64,000 bases of DNA from Pontibacterium sp049599735 (GCA_049599735.1 JBMYOX010000008.1:12721-76720), one strand, 5' to 3'. Numbered from the stretch's first letter, positions 43,989-52,699 are shown. Made by a program: numbers and translations. The notes: a model not told the origin generated them from the letters alone.

Positions 43989-44798
43989 ATGTCTGATACT
44001 CCAACAATTTTAAAAAAAATTCTGGCCCGTAAAGCCGAAGAAGTGGCAGAGCGTTCTGCAAAAGTCTCTATTGCTGACCTTAAAGCGCAAATTATCACTC
44101 AAAAGGGCACTGAAACAGATCCCCGTGGTTTTGCTGACAGCATGGCGCGAGCTATGGCTGAGGGCCGTTCTGCCGTGATCGCTGAAGCTAAAAAAGCGAG
44201 CCCTTCTAAAGGCGTGATTCGTGAGCATTTTGTACCGGCTGATATTGCCCGTTCATATGAAGCCGGGGGTGCCAGCTGTTTATCGGTACTAACCGACGCT
44301 GATTTTTTTCAGGGATCTGAGGCATATTTACAAGAAGCCCGTGCCGCCTGCTCACTACCGGTTATTCGTAAAGATTTTATTGTGGATGCTTATCAGGTTT
44401 ATGAAGCCCGTGCGATGGGTGCCGATTGCATTTTGCTGATTGTGGCGGCTTTGTCGGATGAAAAGCTGGCTGAGCTGAATAATCTTGCCCATGAATTAGG
44501 CATGGATGTGTTGGTGGAAGTGCATGGTGCAGATGAACTGGAACGCGCCTTGCCGCTGAATAATCGTCTTATTGGTATTAATAACCGTGATCTGCACACC
44601 TTCACTCTGTCATTGAATAATACCTTTGAGCTGCTGGCGCGTATCCCGCAGGATCGTATCGTGGTGACTGAAAGCGGCATTCATACACAGGATGATGTGG
44701 CGGTGATGCGTGAACATGCGGTGCATAGTTTTCTGGTCGGTGAGGCTTTTATGCGGGCTGAGAATCCGGGTCAGAAACTAAAAGAGCTTTTTGAATAA
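43989..44798 (+). CDS. trpC: Indole-3-glycerol phosphate synthase
   Basis: A 269-residue TIM-barrel enzyme. IAEAKKASPSKGVIREHF carries catalytic Lys, and CLSVLTDADFFQGS, IRKDFIVDAYQ and VTESGIHTQDDV follow. It is the single-domain form without a TrpF fusion; no trpF, trpB or trpA gene is in the window. ATG 43989 is directly after an alternative TTG. Confidence 0.97.
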   Translation: MSDTPTILKKILARKAEEVAERSAKVSIADLKAQIITQKGTETDPRGFADSMARAMAEGRSAVIAEAKKASPSKGVIREHFVPADIARSYEAGGASCLSVLTDADFFQGSEAYLQEARAACSLPVIRKDFIVDAYQVYEARAMGADCILLIVAALSDEKLAELNNLAHELGMDVLVEVHGADELERALPLNNRLIGINNRDLHTFTLSLNNTFELLARIPQDRIVVTESGIHTQDDVAVMREHAVHSFLVGEAFMRAENPGQKLKELFE

Positions 44799-44847
44799 GC
44801 AGTTTTAGGCCCGGTTTAAGGGTTGTGATAAGTGCAGGGTAATAAAT

Positions 44848-45261
44848 ATGAGTATGAGTGCAAAAGTAAAATGGGATGGTGATGTGCGCTTTCAGGGCAC
44901 CACGGGTTCTGGTTTTGACCTGATGATTGATGGTGAGCTGAAACAAGGTCCACGCCCTATGGAGTTACTGCTTCTGGGGTTGGGTGGTTGTACCAGTTAT
45001 GACGTGGTGGGTATTCTGAAAAAAACGCGTCAGGATGTGGTGGACTGTGTTGCAGAAATTGATGCGCAGCGTGCTGATGAAGTGCCCGCGGTTTTTACCA
45101 GCATTCATGTGAAGTTTGTTGTGACAGGCCGTGACTTGAATGAAAAGAAGGTTGAACGGGCGGTTAAGCTATCCGCTGAGCAGTATTGTTCCGCTTCGCT
45201 GATGCTGGAACGTGGTGGGGTTAACATTACCCACAGTTATGAAATTGTTAATGTTGCCTGA
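44848..45261 (+). CDS. OsmC-family peroxiredoxin-like protein
   Basis: A 137-residue OsmC/Ohr-fold protein. The two family cysteines are Cys48 (GLGGCTSYDV) and Cys114 (EQYCSASLML), placed as in thiol peroxidases that reduce organic hydroperoxides. It is nearer the short YhfA-type OsmC group than to Ohr. It follows trpC by 49 bases and may read through from the trp operon. AGGG stands eight bases before the ATG. Confidence 0.9.
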   Translation: MSMSAKVKWDGDVRFQGTTGSGFDLMIDGELKQGPRPMELLLLGLGGCTSYDVVGILKKTRQDVVDCVAEIDAQRADEVPAVFTSIHVKFVVTGRDLNEKKVERAVKLSAEQYCSASLMLERGGVNITHSYEIVNVA

Positions 45262-45265
45262 GTAC

Positions 45266-45294
45266 TTGCTTAAGGTTGTTGCTCTGCGTATAAT
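45266..45294 (+). promoter_or_regulatory. Promoter of rpsF-rpsR-rplI operon
   Basis: TTGCTT (45266-45271) and a perfect TATAAT (45289-45294) are 17 bases apart, a strong sigma-70 pattern. Transcription would start near 45301, giving a leader of about 69 bases before rpsF. Confidence 0.7.
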
Positions 45295-45314
45295 TTTGCG
45301 TCCTTGAAAATTAA

Positions 45315-45364
45315 CCTCCTTGCTTTCGCATCTGTGCATACGAAGGCTATCAACCCGTAAGGAG
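45315..45364 (+). promoter_or_regulatory. Ribosomal S6:S18-type leader RNA in front of rpsF
   Basis: CTCCTT (45316-45321) can pair with AAGGAG (45359-45364), which is the rpsF ribosome binding site. Between them CTTTCG (45323-45328) pairs with CGAAGG (45341-45346), leaving a bulge that holds AACCCGT. A CCG in a bulge next to such a stem is the mark of the known S6:S18 autoregulatory leader, in which the S6-S18 complex binds and blocks translation. The pairing is seen in the sequence; the regulation is taken from the family. Confidence 0.65.
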
Positions 45365-45369
45365 CTGAA

Positions 45370-45804
45370 ATGCGTCATTACGAAATCGTATTCCTGGTTC
45401 ACCCGAACCAGAGTGAACAGGTTCCGGCAATGGTCGAGCGTTACACTGGTGTAATCACTGGTGCTGACGGTCAGATCCATCGTATGGAAGACTGGGGTCG
45501 TCGTCACCTGGCTTACCCAATCAACAACGCTCATAAAGCACACTACATTCTGATGAACGTTGAATGTGCTCAGGAATCTCTGGATGAGCTGGAAAATCTG
45601 TTCCGTTACAACGACGCTGTGCTGCGTAGCATGGTTATTCGTCGTAAAGCTGCAGTTACTGAAGTTTCTCCGATTAAAGCTGCCGAATCTCGTGAAGAGC
45701 GTAAGCCTCGTCGCGATGACCGCCCGGAAGCTAAACCAGAAGCTAAGCCAGAAGTTAAGCAGGACGAAGCGCCAGCTGAAACTACTGAAGCTGCTGCTGA
45801 GTAA
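45370..45804 (+). CDS. rpsF: 30S ribosomal protein S6
   Basis: A 144-residue S6. MRHYEIVFLVHPNQSEQVP and DWGRRHLAYPINNAHKAHYILMN (core) are typical, followed by VLRSMVIR. The tail after residue ~100 is rich in Glu, Lys, Pro and Ala (PEAKPEAKPE repeats), an extended acidic tail like that of E. coli S6, which receives poly-Glu by RimK. It is first in rpsF-rpsR-rplI. Confidence 0.98.
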   Translation: MRHYEIVFLVHPNQSEQVPAMVERYTGVITGADGQIHRMEDWGRRHLAYPINNAHKAHYILMNVECAQESLDELENLFRYNDAVLRSMVIRRKAAVTEVSPIKAAESREERKPRRDDRPEAKPEAKPEVKQDEAPAETTEAAAE

Positions 45805-45833
45805 TAACCTGACTCATTCTGAGGAGAGACCAA

Positions 45834-46061
45834 ATGGCTCGTTTTTTCCGTCGTCGTAAGTTCTGCCGTTTCACAGCTGAAGGTGTTCAGGAGATCGATT
45901 ACAAAGATCTGGACACACTAAAAGGCTATGTTTCTGAAACTGGTAAAATTGTACCCAGCCGTATCACAGGTACTAAAGCACGTTACCAGCGTCAGCTGGC
46001 CACTGCGATCAAGCGTGCGCGCTTTGTTGCTCTGCTGCCATACACTGACAGCCACCAGTAA
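45834..46061 (+). CDS. rpsR: 30S ribosomal protein S18
   Basis: A 75-residue S18. FFRRRKFCRFT at the start, IDYKDLDTLKGYVSETGKIV and PSRITGTKARYQRQLATAIK are nearly universal. It pairs with S6 on the platform of the small subunit. It lies 29 bases after rpsF with GAGGAGA upstream. Confidence 0.98.
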   Translation: MARFFRRRKFCRFTAEGVQEIDYKDLDTLKGYVSETGKIVPSRITGTKARYQRQLATAIKRARFVALLPYTDSHQ

Positions 46062-46114
46062 GTTGTGAATAAGCTGCCAATATCTGGCAGAGAACTGATT
46101 AAGAGGTTTCCGAG

Positions 46115-46561
46115 ATGGAAGTAATCCTACTCGAAAAAATTGGTAAGCTGGGCGGCCTTGGTGACAAGGTTTCCGTTAAGCGCGGTTACGGTCGTAACTT
46201 CCTGATACCACAGGGCAAAGCTGTGCCTGCAACTGCAGACAACACCGCTAAATTTGAAGAGCGTCGTGCAGAACTTCAGGCTGCTGCGGCTGCCGCTCTG
46301 GCTGCTGCTGAAGCACGTGCTGAAGCACTGAACGAGAAAGAAGTAACCATCGTATCCAAAGCGGGTGACGAAGGTAAACTGTTCGGTTCTATCGGTACAC
46401 GTGATATCGCTGATGCGATCACGGCTGCCGGCGCTGACGTTGAGAAAAGTGAAGTACGTTTGCCAGAAGGTGCGCTGCGCCACGTTGGTGAATTCGACGT
46501 TGCTGTTCAGGTACACCCTGAAGTAACGGCTGTTGTTAAGCTGACGGTTGTCGCTGAATAA
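46115..46561 (+). CDS. rplI: 50S ribosomal protein L9
   Basis: A 148-residue L9. The N-terminal RNA-binding domain is VILLEKIGKLGGLGDKVSVK, then GYGRNFLIPQGKAVPAT. A long Ala-rich helix (about 49-75) and the C-terminal domain (LFGSIGTRDIADAI) complete the two-lobed protein. An intrinsic terminator follows 24 bases after the stop. Confidence 0.98.
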   Translation: MEVILLEKIGKLGGLGDKVSVKRGYGRNFLIPQGKAVPATADNTAKFEERRAELQAAAAAALAAAEARAEALNEKEVTIVSKAGDEGKLFGSIGTRDIADAITAAGADVEKSEVRLPEGALRHVGEFDVAVQVHPEVTAVVKLTVVAE

Positions 46562-46584
46562 TAACACTTCGCTTTTGCTTGAAT

Positions 46585-46624
46585 AAAAAAAGCACCCTGC
46601 CGGAAACGGCAGGGTGCTTTTTTA
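46585..46624 (+). terminator. Intrinsic terminator after rplI
   Basis: AGCACCCTGCCG (46591-46602), loop GAAA, CGGCAGGGTGCT (46607-46618) is a perfect 12-base stem, extended by an A-run on the left and a T-run on the right (46619-46624). It ends the ribosomal operon; dnaB therefore needs its own promoter in 46625-46733. Confidence 0.93.
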
Positions 46625-46733
46625 TTGTCTGATTGCCGTACAATGGGCGTCTTAAGTTTATAAAGACCCGAATTCAGATGTTAATCTGCTTTCGGCATAT
46701 CCACAGAACTTCAGTGATCTGGGTAGCACACCT

Positions 46734-48125
46734 ATGGATTATAACGATCTGGGCCAGGGTGAACTGGCAAGCATTAAAGTACCCCCTCACTCTATCGAAG
46801 CGGAGCAGTCCGTGCTCGGCGGTTTGATGCTGGATAACAATGCCTGGGATACAGTCGCAGAAACGGTTATTGAGGATAACTTTTATCGGCATGATCATCG
46901 GCTGATCTTCAGAACCATGACCAAGCTGGTGAATAATACCCGTCCGCTGGATGTGGTAACTCTCTCGGAAGAACTGGATCGTGTGGGTGAACTCGATAAC
47001 GCCGGTGGTCTGGACTATCTGGTGGATCTGGCGCGAAATACGCCGAGCGCCTCAAATATCCGTGCTTACTCCGAAATTGTGCATGATCGTGCTTTGTTGC
47101 GCCAGATGATCACGGCAGCCAACGAAATTGCTGAGAACGCTTTTACACCAGATGGCCGTGCTTCTGAAGAAATTTTGAATGAAGCCGAACAGAAAATTTT
47201 TCAGATTGCCGAAGAGCGCCCTAATCAGGGTGGTCCGGAAGAAATTAACGGCCTGTTAAAAAGAGCAGTTGAACGTATAGATCATCTGTTTCAGAACGAC
47301 AGTGATATGACCGGTGTGACAACCGGGTTTGATGATCTGGATAAAAAAACGGCGGGTTTGCAGCCGTCTGATCTGATTATTGTAGCGGCCCGGCCGTCTA
47401 TGGGTAAAACAACGTTTGCCATGAATCTGGTGGAAAATGCGCTGATGGCATCCAACCGTCCTGTGCTGGTGTTCAGTCTGGAGATGCCCGCAGACCAGTT
47501 GGTTACACGTATGTTATCTTCTCTCGGGCGTATCGATCAGACGCGTATGCGTACCGGTAAGCTGGAAGATGATGACTGGCCCCGTCTCACCACGGCTGTC
47601 AATATGATGCGTGATAAACCGCTGTTTATTGACGATACGGCGGGTATCAGCCCCAATGAAATGCGTGCTCGTGCACGGCGTATTGTGCGTGAACACGGTG
47701 ATCTGTCGATGATCATGGTGGATTATCTTCAGTTGATGCAGATAAAAACAGGTAATAGCGAAGGCCGTACAGCTGAGATTTCAGAAATTTCCCGCTCGCT
47801 TAAGGCCCTGGCAAAAGAGCTTAAATGCCCGGTGGTGGCCCTGTCTCAGCTTAACCGTAGCCTGGAGCAGCGCCCGAATAAACGGCCGGTTAACTCCGAC
47901 TTACGTGAATCCGGCGCTATCGAGCAGGATGCCGATGTGATTATGTTTATCTACCGTGACGAGGTTTATAACGAAGATTCACCGGATAAAGGTGTTGCTG
48001 AAATTATTATTGGTAAGCAGCGTAATGGCCCAATTGGCACCAGCCGTCTGGCATTTATCGGTAAATTTACCAAGTTCGAAAACCTGGCAGCGGATGTGTA
48101 CGCTCAGTATGCGGAAATGGAATAA
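46734..48125 (+). CDS. dnaB: Replicative DNA helicase
   Basis: A 463-residue hexameric helicase that drives the replication fork. The N-terminal domain starts VPPHSIEAEQSVLGGLMLDN. The RecA-like motor has Walker A ARPSMGKTTF near 218-227, MVDYLQLM (Walker B) and DLRESGAIEQDADVIMF. No intein is present. It follows rplI in the conserved order but behind a terminator. Confidence 0.98.
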   Translation: MDYNDLGQGELASIKVPPHSIEAEQSVLGGLMLDNNAWDTVAETVIEDNFYRHDHRLIFRTMTKLVNNTRPLDVVTLSEELDRVGELDNAGGLDYLVDLARNTPSASNIRAYSEIVHDRALLRQMITAANEIAENAFTPDGRASEEILNEAEQKIFQIAEERPNQGGPEEINGLLKRAVERIDHLFQNDSDMTGVTTGFDDLDKKTAGLQPSDLIIVAARPSMGKTTFAMNLVENALMASNRPVLVFSLEMPADQLVTRMLSSLGRIDQTRMRTGKLEDDDWPRLTTAVNMMRDKPLFIDDTAGISPNEMRARARRIVREHGDLSMIMVDYLQLMQIKTGNSEGRTAEISEISRSLKALAKELKCPVVALSQLNRSLEQRPNKRPVNSDLRESGAIEQDADVIMFIYRDEVYNEDSPDKGVAEIIIGKQRNGPIGTSRLAFIGKFTKFENLAADVYAQYAEME

Positions 48126-48196
48126 GGCTTTTTAATATTATCAATCGGACAAGTACCGGGGATAAGGTTGCTCCGGTACTTGCCTGACTTTCAGTC

Positions 48197-49528
48197 TTAA
48201 TTAAACTGGTGGTAAGTATCAAAAATCTCGTTGCTTCTGTCCTCTGTATCATAGAGGTAGCGGGACCAGGCCAGGCTGTTAAACGGAATGTTTTTCCCAT
48301 CTCGCCTGAAGGTAGTGATTAAATTAGCAACAAACGCCGGATCCATGTCATCTTCAGAAACGCTGGTATCTATAATCAGAGGATCAAAATGATTTTCTGA
48401 GCTGCCACAAATAAAAGCCCGCTTTCTGAATAAGCCGTAGAGAACCTTATAGATAGAGGTTTGACCTACGTGTTTTAGTTCTGGCTCCATGGACATTTTT
48501 TTTGAGAGTTCACTCATTTTAATGCCGTTGTCATAGTTCTTTAAATTAAGAGCTATGTTCTGGTAAATGGTGCTTCTTTCGTTATAAGTGGGAATAGTGG
48601 CTTTTAATTTTTTAAGGACAAAATCTTTATATTGCTCAATTAGATAGGTAATATCGTCTTTTTCAATCGCCGGGCTGCCTGCCTCTTCCTGATACTCAAA
48701 GTAGTTTTCAATTTCAGTATCAATGCAGGTTATTTGCATATCATTACCGTAACTGCTGGTGGTGATAAAACCTCTTTTTATTGCCACTTCGCAGACGGAT
48801 TTAAGATTGGTAAGGCCGTAATCTTTAAAATCAAGGTCTGATTTTAAAGCTCTCATCATTGGCGCAACCATTGAGCCTAAGGGTAAATTACCTTTAGATT
48901 CAACTGCTTTGACGGCTTCTATTAAGAGAGCAATAACTTCGTCTTCACTGCTACTGTCATTTTTATTATTAGTGACATCGTTATACAGAGTTTTAAATTC
49001 GTCCAGTTCCTGCTTGTCAGAAGATTTGTTAGAACCCGTAATTGAATCATGGTAATAAAAATGATCGCAGGCATTACGGTAATATTCTTTGGTAGAGTCT
49101 TTACTGCTGCCAATACCGATAACGGTTTTACCGATTTCTCTGAGCTTTGAAAATAAAGGTACATAATCTCTGTCATCGGCAATAACAACAAAGGTATCTA
49201 TAGTGGGATTAGAGTAGGCAATGGATAATGCATCGATTACCAACTTTATATCGGAAGAGTTTTTGTAGCGGTTAATATGCCGCACATCTTCATGTTGAAT
49301 CAGGTTGTTTTGCAGCATGACACGAATTTCTTCTTTTCGGGTATGCTCTATAGGTATTTTATAAATATCACCAAAAGATTTTCGTACCACAACCCGTCCA
49401 TGTTCTGTCATTCGGCGCAGGTCCTGCGTTAAATCTAAGGGTAGGCCTAAGGCGAGGCAAAAACCGGTGAAGTTTTCAAGGTCGACAAAAAGTGCGACTT
49501 GCTCCCTGTTAGAGGTGTTGCTTTGCAC
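48197..49528 (-). CDS. NYN-domain nuclease-like protein with OST-HTH region
   Basis: A 443-residue protein starting at GTG 49528; AAGGAGT seven bases upstream decides the start against longer in-frame ATGs (49570, 49606). The N-terminal half is a NYN (PIN-like RNase) domain: VALFVDLENF with Asp16 and Asn19, SSDIKLVIDAL, and VVIADDRDYVPLFSKLREIG, so the acidic site looks intact. The C-terminal half is predicted helical and resembles two OST-HTH/LOTUS modules (LLIEAVKAVESKGNLPLG and GIKMSELSKKM), which bind RNA. A role in RNA decay is likely but the target is unknown. It converges with dnaB, and codon use looks AT-rich. Confidence 0.82.
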   Translation of the reverse strand: MQSNTSNREQVALFVDLENFTGFCLALGLPLDLTQDLRRMTEHGRVVVRKSFGDIYKIPIEHTRKEEIRVMLQNNLIQHEDVRHINRYKNSSDIKLVIDALSIAYSNPTIDTFVVIADDRDYVPLFSKLREIGKTVIGIGSSKDSTKEYYRNACDHFYYHDSITGSNKSSDKQELDEFKTLYNDVTNNKNDSSSEDEVIALLIEAVKAVESKGNLPLGSMVAPMMRALKSDLDFKDYGLTNLKSVCEVAIKRGFITTSSYGNDMQITCIDTEIENYFEYQEEAGSPAIEKDDITYLIEQYKDFVLKKLKATIPTYNERSTIYQNIALNLKNYDNGIKMSELSKKMSMEPELKHVGQTSIYKVLYGLFRKRAFICGSSENHFDPLIIDTSVSEDDMDPAFVANLITTFRRDGKNIPFNSLAWSRYLYDTEDRSNEIFDTYHQFN

Positions 49529-49640
49529 CCTAATACTCCTTATTTGATTTATGTGATGACGCGGTAACATCAGAGTTTGTGTTGTGAATGGGTAACCGTG
49601 ATGCATGCATCACGGTGCCCTTAATCCGTATAATTCTACC

Positions 49641-50129
49641 TTAGCGATCAATATAATTCAGAGGCACCGCACAGCTATCCACAATCTTACGCATCACAAA
49701 GGAGGATTTAACGCCGCTGACCCCCCGAATTCGGGTGATTTTACCCAGTAATACATTGTGATAGCTGTCCATATCCGGCACCGCAATTTTGATTTGATAG
49801 TCGGCATCGTGGCCGGTAATCAGATAACATTCCATGACCTCCGGCAGTTTACTGATTTCGTGCTCAAATTCCTCAAAGCGTTCAGGGATATGTTTGTCCA
49901 TGCTGATATGCAGCAGGGCAATCAGGTTCAGGTTAACCGCCCGCTCATTGATGCGCACAACCCGCTGCGCAATGACGCCACTCTCTTCCAGTTGCTTTAC
50001 CCGGCGAGAGCAGGGCGCGGCAGTGAGGCCAACCTGCTCGGCCAGATCCTGATTTGATAGTGCGCCATTTTTCTGCAAAGCATGCAATATTTTAATATCA
50101 AAGCGATCTAATTCGACATTAAATTTCAT
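49641..50129 (-). CDS. Lrp/AsnC-family transcriptional regulator
   Basis: A 162-residue Lrp-type regulator. HTH: LDRFDIKILHALQKNGALSN, with DLAEQVGLTAAPCSRRVKQL. The C-terminal RAM/ligand-binding half includes ECYLITGHDADYQIKIAVPD. It is divergent from leuA across a 379-base region, so control of leuA in response to leucine or a related amino acid is a fair inference. Length and motifs match the family well. Confidence 0.92.
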   Translation of the reverse strand: MKFNVELDRFDIKILHALQKNGALSNQDLAEQVGLTAAPCSRRVKQLEESGVIAQRVVRINERAVNLNLIALLHISMDKHIPERFEEFEHEISKLPEVMECYLITGHDADYQIKIAVPDMDSYHNVLLGKITRIRGVSGVKSSFVMRKIVDSCAVPLNYIDR

Positions 50130-50377
50130 TTTTTCAGGCCTTGTAGCAATATTTAGTAAGTCTTAATTGTAAACTGATGGGTGATATTGCGCAAAACGAA
50201 TGAATTAGTCAGATTTAGCTGATTAATTGCGCAGCTTCTCACTTACACTATCTCTTATTGACGAACAGGGCGAAATACAGCTTTTTACGGTCATATTAAT
50301 TCAGGGAAAGCCACTCTCCGGATGCCCATAAGGTACCGGTGGTTTTACAGCCATAAGCTGAGAAACGCTCACTTTTC
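50130..50377. other. Divergent promoter region between lrp-like gene and leuA
   Basis: These 248 bases hold no gene I can support. The part near 50150-50260 is AT-rich and fits Lrp-type binding and promoters for both sides, but no single clear site can be read. Confidence 0.4.
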
Positions 50378-50460
50378 CGGGGTTTACCAAGCCCACAGAT
50401 GAGCACCACAAGTGCCGATGCATCGGGAAACCCCGTTAAGCTTGAACCGGCGGGGTTTTG
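50378..50460 (+). promoter_or_regulatory. leuA: leuA leader with alternative antiterminator and terminator
   Basis: Three segments can pair in two exclusive ways. CGGGGTTT (50378-50385) is complementary over eight bases to AAACCCCG (50428-50435), an antiterminator. CCCCG (50431-50435) also pairs with CGGGG (50451-50455), followed by TTTT (50456-50459), a terminator. Between them CCGATGCATCGG (50415-50426) is a perfect 12-base palindrome that can fold as a small hairpin. The layout is that of a riboswitch or attenuator. No Leu-rich leader peptide is visible. A leuA-associated RNA motif has been described in Halomonas; whether this is the same cannot be told here. Confidence 0.6.
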
Positions 50461-50508
50461 CCAAAATAAGCCTACAGCCATTAATTACTACAATTCAGGA
50501 ACTGCGTT

Positions 50509-52170
50509 ATGTTTAACCACCGTAAATACCGTCCATTTCCCGCGATTCAGATCGCAGATCGTACCTGGCCGGCTCAGCAGATTACAGCCGCACCCGACTG
50601 GTGCAGTGTTGATTTACGTGATGGTAATCAGGCCCTGATTAATCCGATGTCGGTGGAGAAGAAAACACGTCTTTTCCAATTATTGGTCAAGCTGGGTTTT
50701 AAAGAGATAGAAGTGGGTTTCCCCTCGGCCTCTCAGCCGGATTATGATTTTGTACGCTCGCTGATCGACGGTAATATGATTCCTGATGATGTGTGCATTC
50801 AGGTCCTGGTACAGGCCCGTGAAGCTTTGATCAGTCGTACCTTTGAAGCGCTGGCCGGTGTAAAACAGGCCATTGTGCATGTGTATAACTCCACATCCAC
50901 CGTGCAGCGCGAACAGGTGTTTGGTCTGGAACGGGACGGTATTAAGCAGATTGCGGTGCAGGGCGCACAGTGGTTAAAGACCTATGCGGCCAAACACCCA
51001 CACACTGACTGGAGCTTTCAGTATTCACCGGAAAGTTTTACCGGTACAGAGCTGGATTATGCGGTTGAAGTTTGTGATGAGGTGATTGCGGTCTGGCAGC
51101 CTGAAAATGGCCAGAAAGTGATTATCAACCTGCCATCAACGGTTGAGATGTCGACACCGAATGTTTTTGCTGATCAGGTGGAATGGTTCTGTCGCCACCT
51201 GAAGCAGCGTGAAGCGGTGCGTATCAGTCTGCATACACACAATGACCGGGGTTGCGCGGTAGCCGCTGCGGAGTTGGGCATGCTGGCCGGTGCAGATCGT
51301 ATAGAAGGCACGCTCATGGGCAACGGTGAGCGTACCGGTAACACTGATATAGTGACCATGGCGATGAACCTGTATTCACAGGGCATTGATCCGACACTGG
51401 ATTTTTCAGATATCAATGAAGTTATCAAAACCGTTGAATACTGTAATGAACTAACAGTCGCAGAACGCCACCCCTGGGCGGGTGAACTGGTGTATACGGC
51501 TTTTTCTGGCAGTCATCAGGATGCAATCCGAAAATCCATTAACTATCACGACGAAAACAAACTGCCCCACTGGCAGGTGGCTTATCTGCCGATTGATCCG
51601 CGTGATATTGGTCGGGAATATGATGCGGTGGTACGTATTAACAGCCAGAGCGGTAAAGGTGGTGTGGCGCTGGTGCTGGAGCGGGATTATGGCATTGAGC
51701 TGCCTAAATGGATGCACGCAGAACTCAGTAAAGTGGTGCAGCAAGCCACTGAAAAAACCGGGCAGGAAATTTCACCGGCAACCATTTATGGGCTTTATCA
51801 GCAGCATTTTGTGGTTGAAGATGAGCAATGGCAGTTGCAAGCTTATGACCTGCATACGGAAAATGCATTGGTACAGGCGCAGTTTAAGGTTTCCGGGCAG
51901 AGCATTTCGGGTTCGGGTGCAGGTGCCGTTGAAGCGCTTTGTGATGGGCTGGAAAAACAGCTTAACTGTCGGATTACAGTTACAGAATTTGATGAATGTG
52001 CTTTGTCTCAGGGCACCGATGCCAAAGCGCAGGCCTGTGTTTGTGTGGAGATAAACAGTGAGTCTCAGTGTGCCGTAGCGGTTGCTGCTGATTCCTCTGC
52101 GGCGGTTTTGCAAGCGGTGTTAACCGCGATTAGCCATAGCAAGTCTGCACTGAGTCAGGCGGTTGCCTGA
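50509..52170 (+). CDS. leuA: 2-isopropylmalate synthase (long form)
   Basis: A 553-residue enzyme for the first step of leucine synthesis. It is the long LeuA type (similar to that of actinobacteria and Pseudomonas), starting NHRKYRPFPAIQIADRTWP. Catalytic motifs are DLRDGNQAL at 35-43 and LHTHNDRGCAVAAAELG near 241-257 (metal ligand His). The C-terminal part (about 425-553) is the leucine-binding regulatory domain. Its transcription is probably controlled by the leader and the divergent Lrp gene. Confidence 0.97.
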   Translation: MFNHRKYRPFPAIQIADRTWPAQQITAAPDWCSVDLRDGNQALINPMSVEKKTRLFQLLVKLGFKEIEVGFPSASQPDYDFVRSLIDGNMIPDDVCIQVLVQAREALISRTFEALAGVKQAIVHVYNSTSTVQREQVFGLERDGIKQIAVQGAQWLKTYAAKHPHTDWSFQYSPESFTGTELDYAVEVCDEVIAVWQPENGQKVIINLPSTVEMSTPNVFADQVEWFCRHLKQREAVRISLHTHNDRGCAVAAAELGMLAGADRIEGTLMGNGERTGNTDIVTMAMNLYSQGIDPTLDFSDINEVIKTVEYCNELTVAERHPWAGELVYTAFSGSHQDAIRKSINYHDENKLPHWQVAYLPIDPRDIGREYDAVVRINSQSGKGGVALVLERDYGIELPKWMHAELSKVVQQATEKTGQEISPATIYGLYQQHFVVEDEQWQLQAYDLHTENALVQAQFKVSGQSISGSGAGAVEALCDGLEKQLNCRITVTEFDECALSQGTDAKAQACVCVEINSESQCAVAVAADSSAAVLQAVLTAISHSKSALSQAVA

Positions 52171-52211
52171 TTGATTGAAATCGCCGTAAGGTGATGACGG
52201 ACGGTTAAATC

Positions 52212-52252
52212 AATGGTCTGCGGTGCGTGATGACCACACACCGCAGACCATT
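52212..52252. repeat. Long inverted repeat between leuA and thioesterase gene
   Basis: AATGGTCTGCGGTG (52212-52225) and CACCGCAGACCATT (52239-52252) form a perfect 14-base stem with a 13-base loop, midway between two convergent genes. It works equally on both strands but lacks a long T-run on either side, so it may be a bidirectional terminator of the weak type, or an RNA stabiliser. Confidence 0.6.
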
Positions 52253-52267
52253 AAGCTTCAATAAAAT

Positions 52268-52699
52268 CTAAGCCTGTTTTTGCATACGATCCTTAAACCC
52301 TTCAGGCACGGGGATTACTTTGCGCTGATCGTAATCGAAGAAGACAATGCCCGTTTTGGCATGAGCGACTTCAACGGCGGTTTTTTTGTTAGATAGCAGG
52401 TAATACAGATCACAGCCGTATTTATTAAAATCAGCAACAGCCACGCCTATCTGAACCTCATCCCCGTAAAAGCCTTCCGATTTATACACAATGGCGGAGT
52501 CTGTCATGATAATGCCCGCGCCTTCGACGTTCATTTCAGTGTAGTGGTAGTGAGTTAAAAACTGTACCCGCGCCTCGTGTACCATCGATAATACGGCATC
52601 GTTACTCAGGTGGCCGCCGTAGTTGATATCGCTGATACGGATGGGTAGCTCAGTGGTGAAGGTGTAATGTTCTGGCATTTCGATCTTAATGCGTGCCAT
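52268..52699 (-). CDS. Acyl-CoA thioesterase (hotdog fold)
   Basis: A 143-residue 4HBT-type thioesterase. The conserved patch is TTELPIRISDINYGGHLSND, with Asp in the place of the catalytic residue, and MVHEARVQFL. Such enzymes hydrolyse short- or aromatic-acyl-CoA; the substrate is not known here. It converges with leuA. Confidence 0.87.
   Translation of the reverse strand: MARIKIEMPEHYTFTTELPIRISDINYGGHLSNDAVLSMVHEARVQFLTHYHYTEMNVEGAGIIMTDSAIVYKSEGFYGDEVQIGVAVADFNKYGCDLYYLLSNKKTAVEVAHAKTGIVFFDYDQRKVIPVPEGFKDRMQKQA

Noticed and set aside
50399..50638. Plus-strand frame of 79 codons starting in the leuA leader
   Set aside because: It runs through the terminator stem and then out of frame into leuA; no Leu-codon run and no family resemblance, so it is taken as a shadow of the leader structure.
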